DNA from: Actinokineospora iranica
GTDB lineage: Bacteria > Actinomycetota > Actinomycetes > Mycobacteriales > Pseudonocardiaceae
DNA length: 64,000 nucleotides
Direction of reading: 5' to 3'
Assembly: GCF_900101685.1 (NCBI RefSeq)
Contig: NZ_FMZZ01000005.1
Location: 186,001-250,000, forward strand
The position numbers were made by a program, and so were the translations under genes. The notes under the pieces are model-generated. The model was not told the DNA's origin. It was given only the letters and a program-made list of their open reading frames with translations, and did not search any database. Below, one piece after another: positions 61,714-64,000 of the stretch (the first letter of the stretch is position 1; every line of letters starts with the position of its first letter).

Positions 61714-62256
61714 ATGGCGTCCCGGCTCACCCGGCGCACGGCGCTGGTCACCGGGGCGGTGACGGCCGCGTCCGCTGCCGCCACCGGGATCGCGGCGGCG
61801 GACACCGAGTCCGGCCCGCGCGCCGACCCGGTCGCCGTCACCATCGATATGGCCGTGCTTTTCGACCGCAGGCAGTGGGACGAGCTGCGCGCGGTCTTCA
61901 CCGAGACGGTGTGGGTCGACTACACCGGCCTGGTCGGCGGTGAGCCCGGCGCCGTGCTCGCCGCCGACTTGGTCGACGGGTGGCGCCGCGGCCTCGGGCA
62001 CCTGTCGGCGACGCAGCACCTGCTGGGAAATCAGCGGGTGCGAATCCGCGGCGCCGAGGCTCTTGTCACCGCCGAGTTCCAGGCGACCCACCGGGTCGGC
62101 CCGCTGGCAGGCGGCGTCCTCTACACCCTGGGCGGCCGCTACGACTACCGGTTGGCCCTGGTGGGCCGGGGCTGGCGGATCAGCGCGGTCACCATGACCC
62201 CGGTGTGGGAGTCCGGCGACCGGACGGTCATCGGGCTGCCGGTCAGTCCACAGTAG
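61714..62256 (+). CDS. SnoaL/NTF2-like protein 2 with Tat-type signal
   Basis: 180 aa from ATG 61714. Starts MASRLTRRTALVTGAVTAAS, again twin-arginine-like, then an NTF2 domain with VAVTIDMAVLFDRRQWDEL, VWVDYTGLVGGEPG and GWRISAVTMTPVWESG. Paired with the Tat-type SDR, it could act on the same exported substrate. Its end overlaps the convergent lysR-type gene by 14 bp. Confidence 0.82.
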   Translation: MASRLTRRTALVTGAVTAASAAATGIAAADTESGPRADPVAVTIDMAVLFDRRQWDELRAVFTETVWVDYTGLVGGEPGAVLAADLVDGWRRGLGHLSATQHLLGNQRVRIRGAEALVTAEFQATHRVGPLAGGVLYTLGGRYDYRLALVGRGWRISAVTMTPVWESGDRTVIGLPVSPQ

Positions 62257-63148
62257 ACCTATCGGTGCCGCATAACTCCCTGACCACGTCGGCGAAGCCC
62301 GCGACCAGCGGATTGGTGCTCGCCGCGGGCCGGGCGAAGGCGATGCGCAGCGGCGGGACGTCGGTGATCGGCCGCCACGCCAGGTCGGGGCGGGCGTAGT
62401 AGGCCGCCATCGACTCCGGCCCGATGCAGATCGCCGCGCCTGCCGCGACATGCTCCAGCATCTCCTCCACATTGTCGTTTTCCGGTCCCCACAAGGGTTC
62501 CGAGCCGTCCGGGCGCGGATTGACCGCCCACCAGTCCACCCAGTACCTCGGGGCCTTGCGGGTCCACATGACCGGTTCGTCGCGCAGGTCCAGGATGCCG
62601 ACGCTGTCCCGGTCCGCCAGTTTGTGGCCCGCGGCGAACCCGACCATCCTCGGCTCCACCGCGACGATCTCGGTGTGCAGGCCGGTGGTGTCCGCGGGCA
62701 GCCACAGGAACGCGACGTCGACCAGGCCGTCGCGCAGGGCGGCGACCTCGCCGCCCCAGTCGAAGCGCTTGGGCTCGACGGTGACGTCCGGGTGCCGCTC
62801 GGCGAACCGGGTGCGCGCCCGCACGGTGAACGGGCCTGCCCCGGTCGCCTCGAAACCGATGCGCAGCACGCGCGCCTCGACGGCGGCGACGCCGCGGGCG
62901 GCGCGCTGCGCGGCCTGCCAGTCCGCGATCAGCCCCTTGGCCACCGGCAGCAGCGCCTCGCCCGCCGCGGTGAGCCGCACCTCGCGGCTGGTCCGGACGA
63001 ACAGGGTGAGGCGCATGTCGGTTTCGAGTTGGCGAATCTGCCTGCTCAGCGCGGGCTGCGACACGAACAGTCTTTCCGCGGCGCGGGTGAAGCTGAGTTC
63101 TTCCGCGACGGCGACGAAATAGCGAAGGACGCGGGTGTCGACGTCCAT
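62243..63148 (-). CDS. LysR-family transcriptional regulator
   Basis: 301 aa from ATG 63148. Helix-turn-helix in YFVAVAEELSFTRAAERLFV-like start with SQPALSRQIRQLETDMRLTLF, then a PBP-like effector domain (RIGFEATGAGPFTVRART, VAFLWLPADTTG, GFAAGHKLAD). Divergent from an SDR gene, the classic arrangement for LysR control of its neighbour. Confidence 0.92.
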   Translation of the reverse strand: MDVDTRVLRYFVAVAEELSFTRAAERLFVSQPALSRQIRQLETDMRLTLFVRTSREVRLTAAGEALLPVAKGLIADWQAAQRAARGVAAVEARVLRIGFEATGAGPFTVRARTRFAERHPDVTVEPKRFDWGGEVAALRDGLVDVAFLWLPADTTGLHTEIVAVEPRMVGFAAGHKLADRDSVGILDLRDEPVMWTRKAPRYWVDWWAVNPRPDGSEPLWGPENDNVEEMLEHVAAGAAICIGPESMAAYYARPDLAWRPITDVPPLRIAFARPAASTNPLVAGFADVVRELCGTDRSTVD

Positions 63149-63173
63149 GCTGCGGCTCCCTGGTGCTCGATCT

Positions 63174-63188
63174 ATGCGACCAGCGTAT
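63174..63188. promoter_or_regulatory. Possible LysR-type binding site
   Basis: ATGCG-accag-CGTAT, a near-perfect inverted repeat in the 120-bp space between the LysR-type gene and the SDR gene. Compatible with the T-N11-A type motif. Only one copy found. Confidence 0.35.
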
Positions 63189-63268
63189 GGGCAGAAGTCT
63201 TGGACTCGGGCGCGAACCGGGTGTTTTCTTGATCAGGAAGGACAATCGGTCCGCGACCAGGAGTACTC

Positions 63269-64000
63269 ATGAACGACGCTCCACTACCTGTCCACTCCGG
63301 CTCCGCGCAGCCGAGGGTGTGGTTCATCACCGGCACTTCCTCAGGTTTCGGCCGGGCGATCGCCGAGGAAGCGCTGGCGGCGGGTGACACTGTCGTGGCC
63401 ACCGCGCGCAAGGTGGAGTCGCTGGCGGACCTGGCCGCGATCGCACCGGATCGGGTGACACCCCTTCAGTTGGACGTCACCGACAGCGTGAACATCGCCA
63501 CCGCCGTGCAGGACGCGATCACCTGGCACGGCCGGATCGACGTGCTGGTGAACAACGCCGGGCACGGCTTCATCGGCGCCGCCGAGGAGATGCCCGACGC
63601 GGAGCTGCGCGACATGATGGAGGTCCACCTGCACGGGCCGGTCGCGCTGACCCGGGCGGTGCTGCCGCACATGCGCGCCCGCCGGTCCGGGGCGATCGTG
63701 CAGATGTCGAGTATGGCCGGTCAGGTCTGCTGGCCGGGCTTCTCCGGCTACTGCGCGGCGAAGTTCGCCCTGGAGGGCTACTCGGAAGGCGTCGCAGGTG
63801 AGGTCGCCGCCTTCGGCATCAAGGTGCTCATCGTCGAGCCCGGGTCCTTCCGGACCGCGTTCTCCGGCGCCCAGCTGCGCATGGGCGCGGCCATTCCCGA
63901 CTACCGCGACCAGATCGACCCGGTGCGCGCGTTCCTGCGCGACAACCACGGCGCCCAGCCGGGCGACCCGGCCAAGGCCGCCGCCGCGATCCGGACCGCG
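63269..64000 (+). CDS. Short-chain dehydrogenase, 3' end beyond window
   Basis: 244 residues visible from ATG 63269 with accaggag upstream. Classical SDR: VWFITGTSSGFGRAIAEEAL, LQLDVTDSVNIATAV, DVLVNNAGHGFIG, and SGYCAAKFALEGYSEGVAAE with Tyr and Lys. No signal peptide. Likely target of the adjacent LysR-type regulator. Confidence 0.9.
   Translation, partial: MNDAPLPVHSGSAQPRVWFITGTSSGFGRAIAEEALAAGDTVVATARKVESLADLAAIAPDRVTPLQLDVTDSVNIATAVQDAITWHGRIDVLVNNAGHGFIGAAEEMPDAELRDMMEVHLHGPVALTRAVLPHMRARRSGAIVQMSSMAGQVCWPGFSGYCAAKFALEGYSEGVAGEVAAFGIKVLIVEPGSFRTAFSGAQLRMGAAIPDYRDQIDPVRAFLRDNHGAQPGDPAKAAAAIRTA

Overview
The window is chromosomal DNA from a high-GC actinomycete, most likely of the Pseudonocardiales. 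This is inferred from a mycothiol synthase (MshD), a GlnR-type nitrogen regulator, an RsiG-type anti-sigma factor, an EspG/PPE-like pair, DUF3073, an LCP cell-wall protein and the phosphate operon, all in one GC-rich stretch. The genus cannot be fixed from the sequence. I saw no rRNA, tRNA or CRISPR array.

1-10.1 kb is a putative NTP-dependent conflict island. Two arms converge at about 3.45 kb. The plus arm has a GTPase-associated protein (cut by the window edge), a membrane zinc-ribbon GTPase and a 64-aa membrane peptide. The minus arm has a TPR-CHAT protease-like protein, an Hsp70 ATPase, a protein ending in an Xre/ParS-type toxin-binding domain, and a RES-domain protein. The minus-arm genes are 1 to 16 nt apart. 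This is the strongest candidate for a poorly described system.

10.1-11.3 kb is a scar. It holds the 3' end of a CitB-type response regulator gene, the 3' end of a methyltransferase gene, and an in-frame fusion of tctC and tctA fragments, interleaved with an intergenic repeat that recurs near 19, 35.4 and 48.3 kb.

11.3-31.7 kb is mostly housekeeping: an ene-reductase, DUF3073, asparaginase, RsiG, a BKACE enzyme, YgfZ, a Fur-family repressor, aminodeoxychorismate lyase, PxpB/PxpC, a nitrobindin-like protein, and a sulfurtransferase operon preceded by a cysteine-bearing leader peptide. Then come thioredoxin/LmeA genes, glnR, mshD and pstSCAB with a Pho box. 31.8-35.4 kb is a satellite locus of type VII secretion type (ESX-like protein, DUF3558 lipoprotein, PPE-like protein, EspG) without secretion machinery. 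35.5-50 kb carries phoU, a 1648-aa LCP protein, a diguanylate cyclase, dusB, a RelE-like toxin-antitoxin pair, an acidic calcium-binding-type repeat protein, cysQ, a kinase, a PEP mutase-family enzyme and a probably inactive IS701-type transposase in locally AT-richer DNA.

50.3-64 kb is an accessory metabolic region. Minus-strand genes encode an ankyrin protein, a muconolactone isomerase-like protein, a double EthD protein, two DJ-1/PfpI proteins, a ThDP enzyme, a SnoaL-like protein, an AGE-type barrel, GlgX and a STAS protein. Facing them are a Tat-type SDR, a Tat-type SnoaL-like protein, a LysR regulator and another SDR that runs off the window. A CTTG-N5-CAAG palindrome lies upstream of two of the operon heads.
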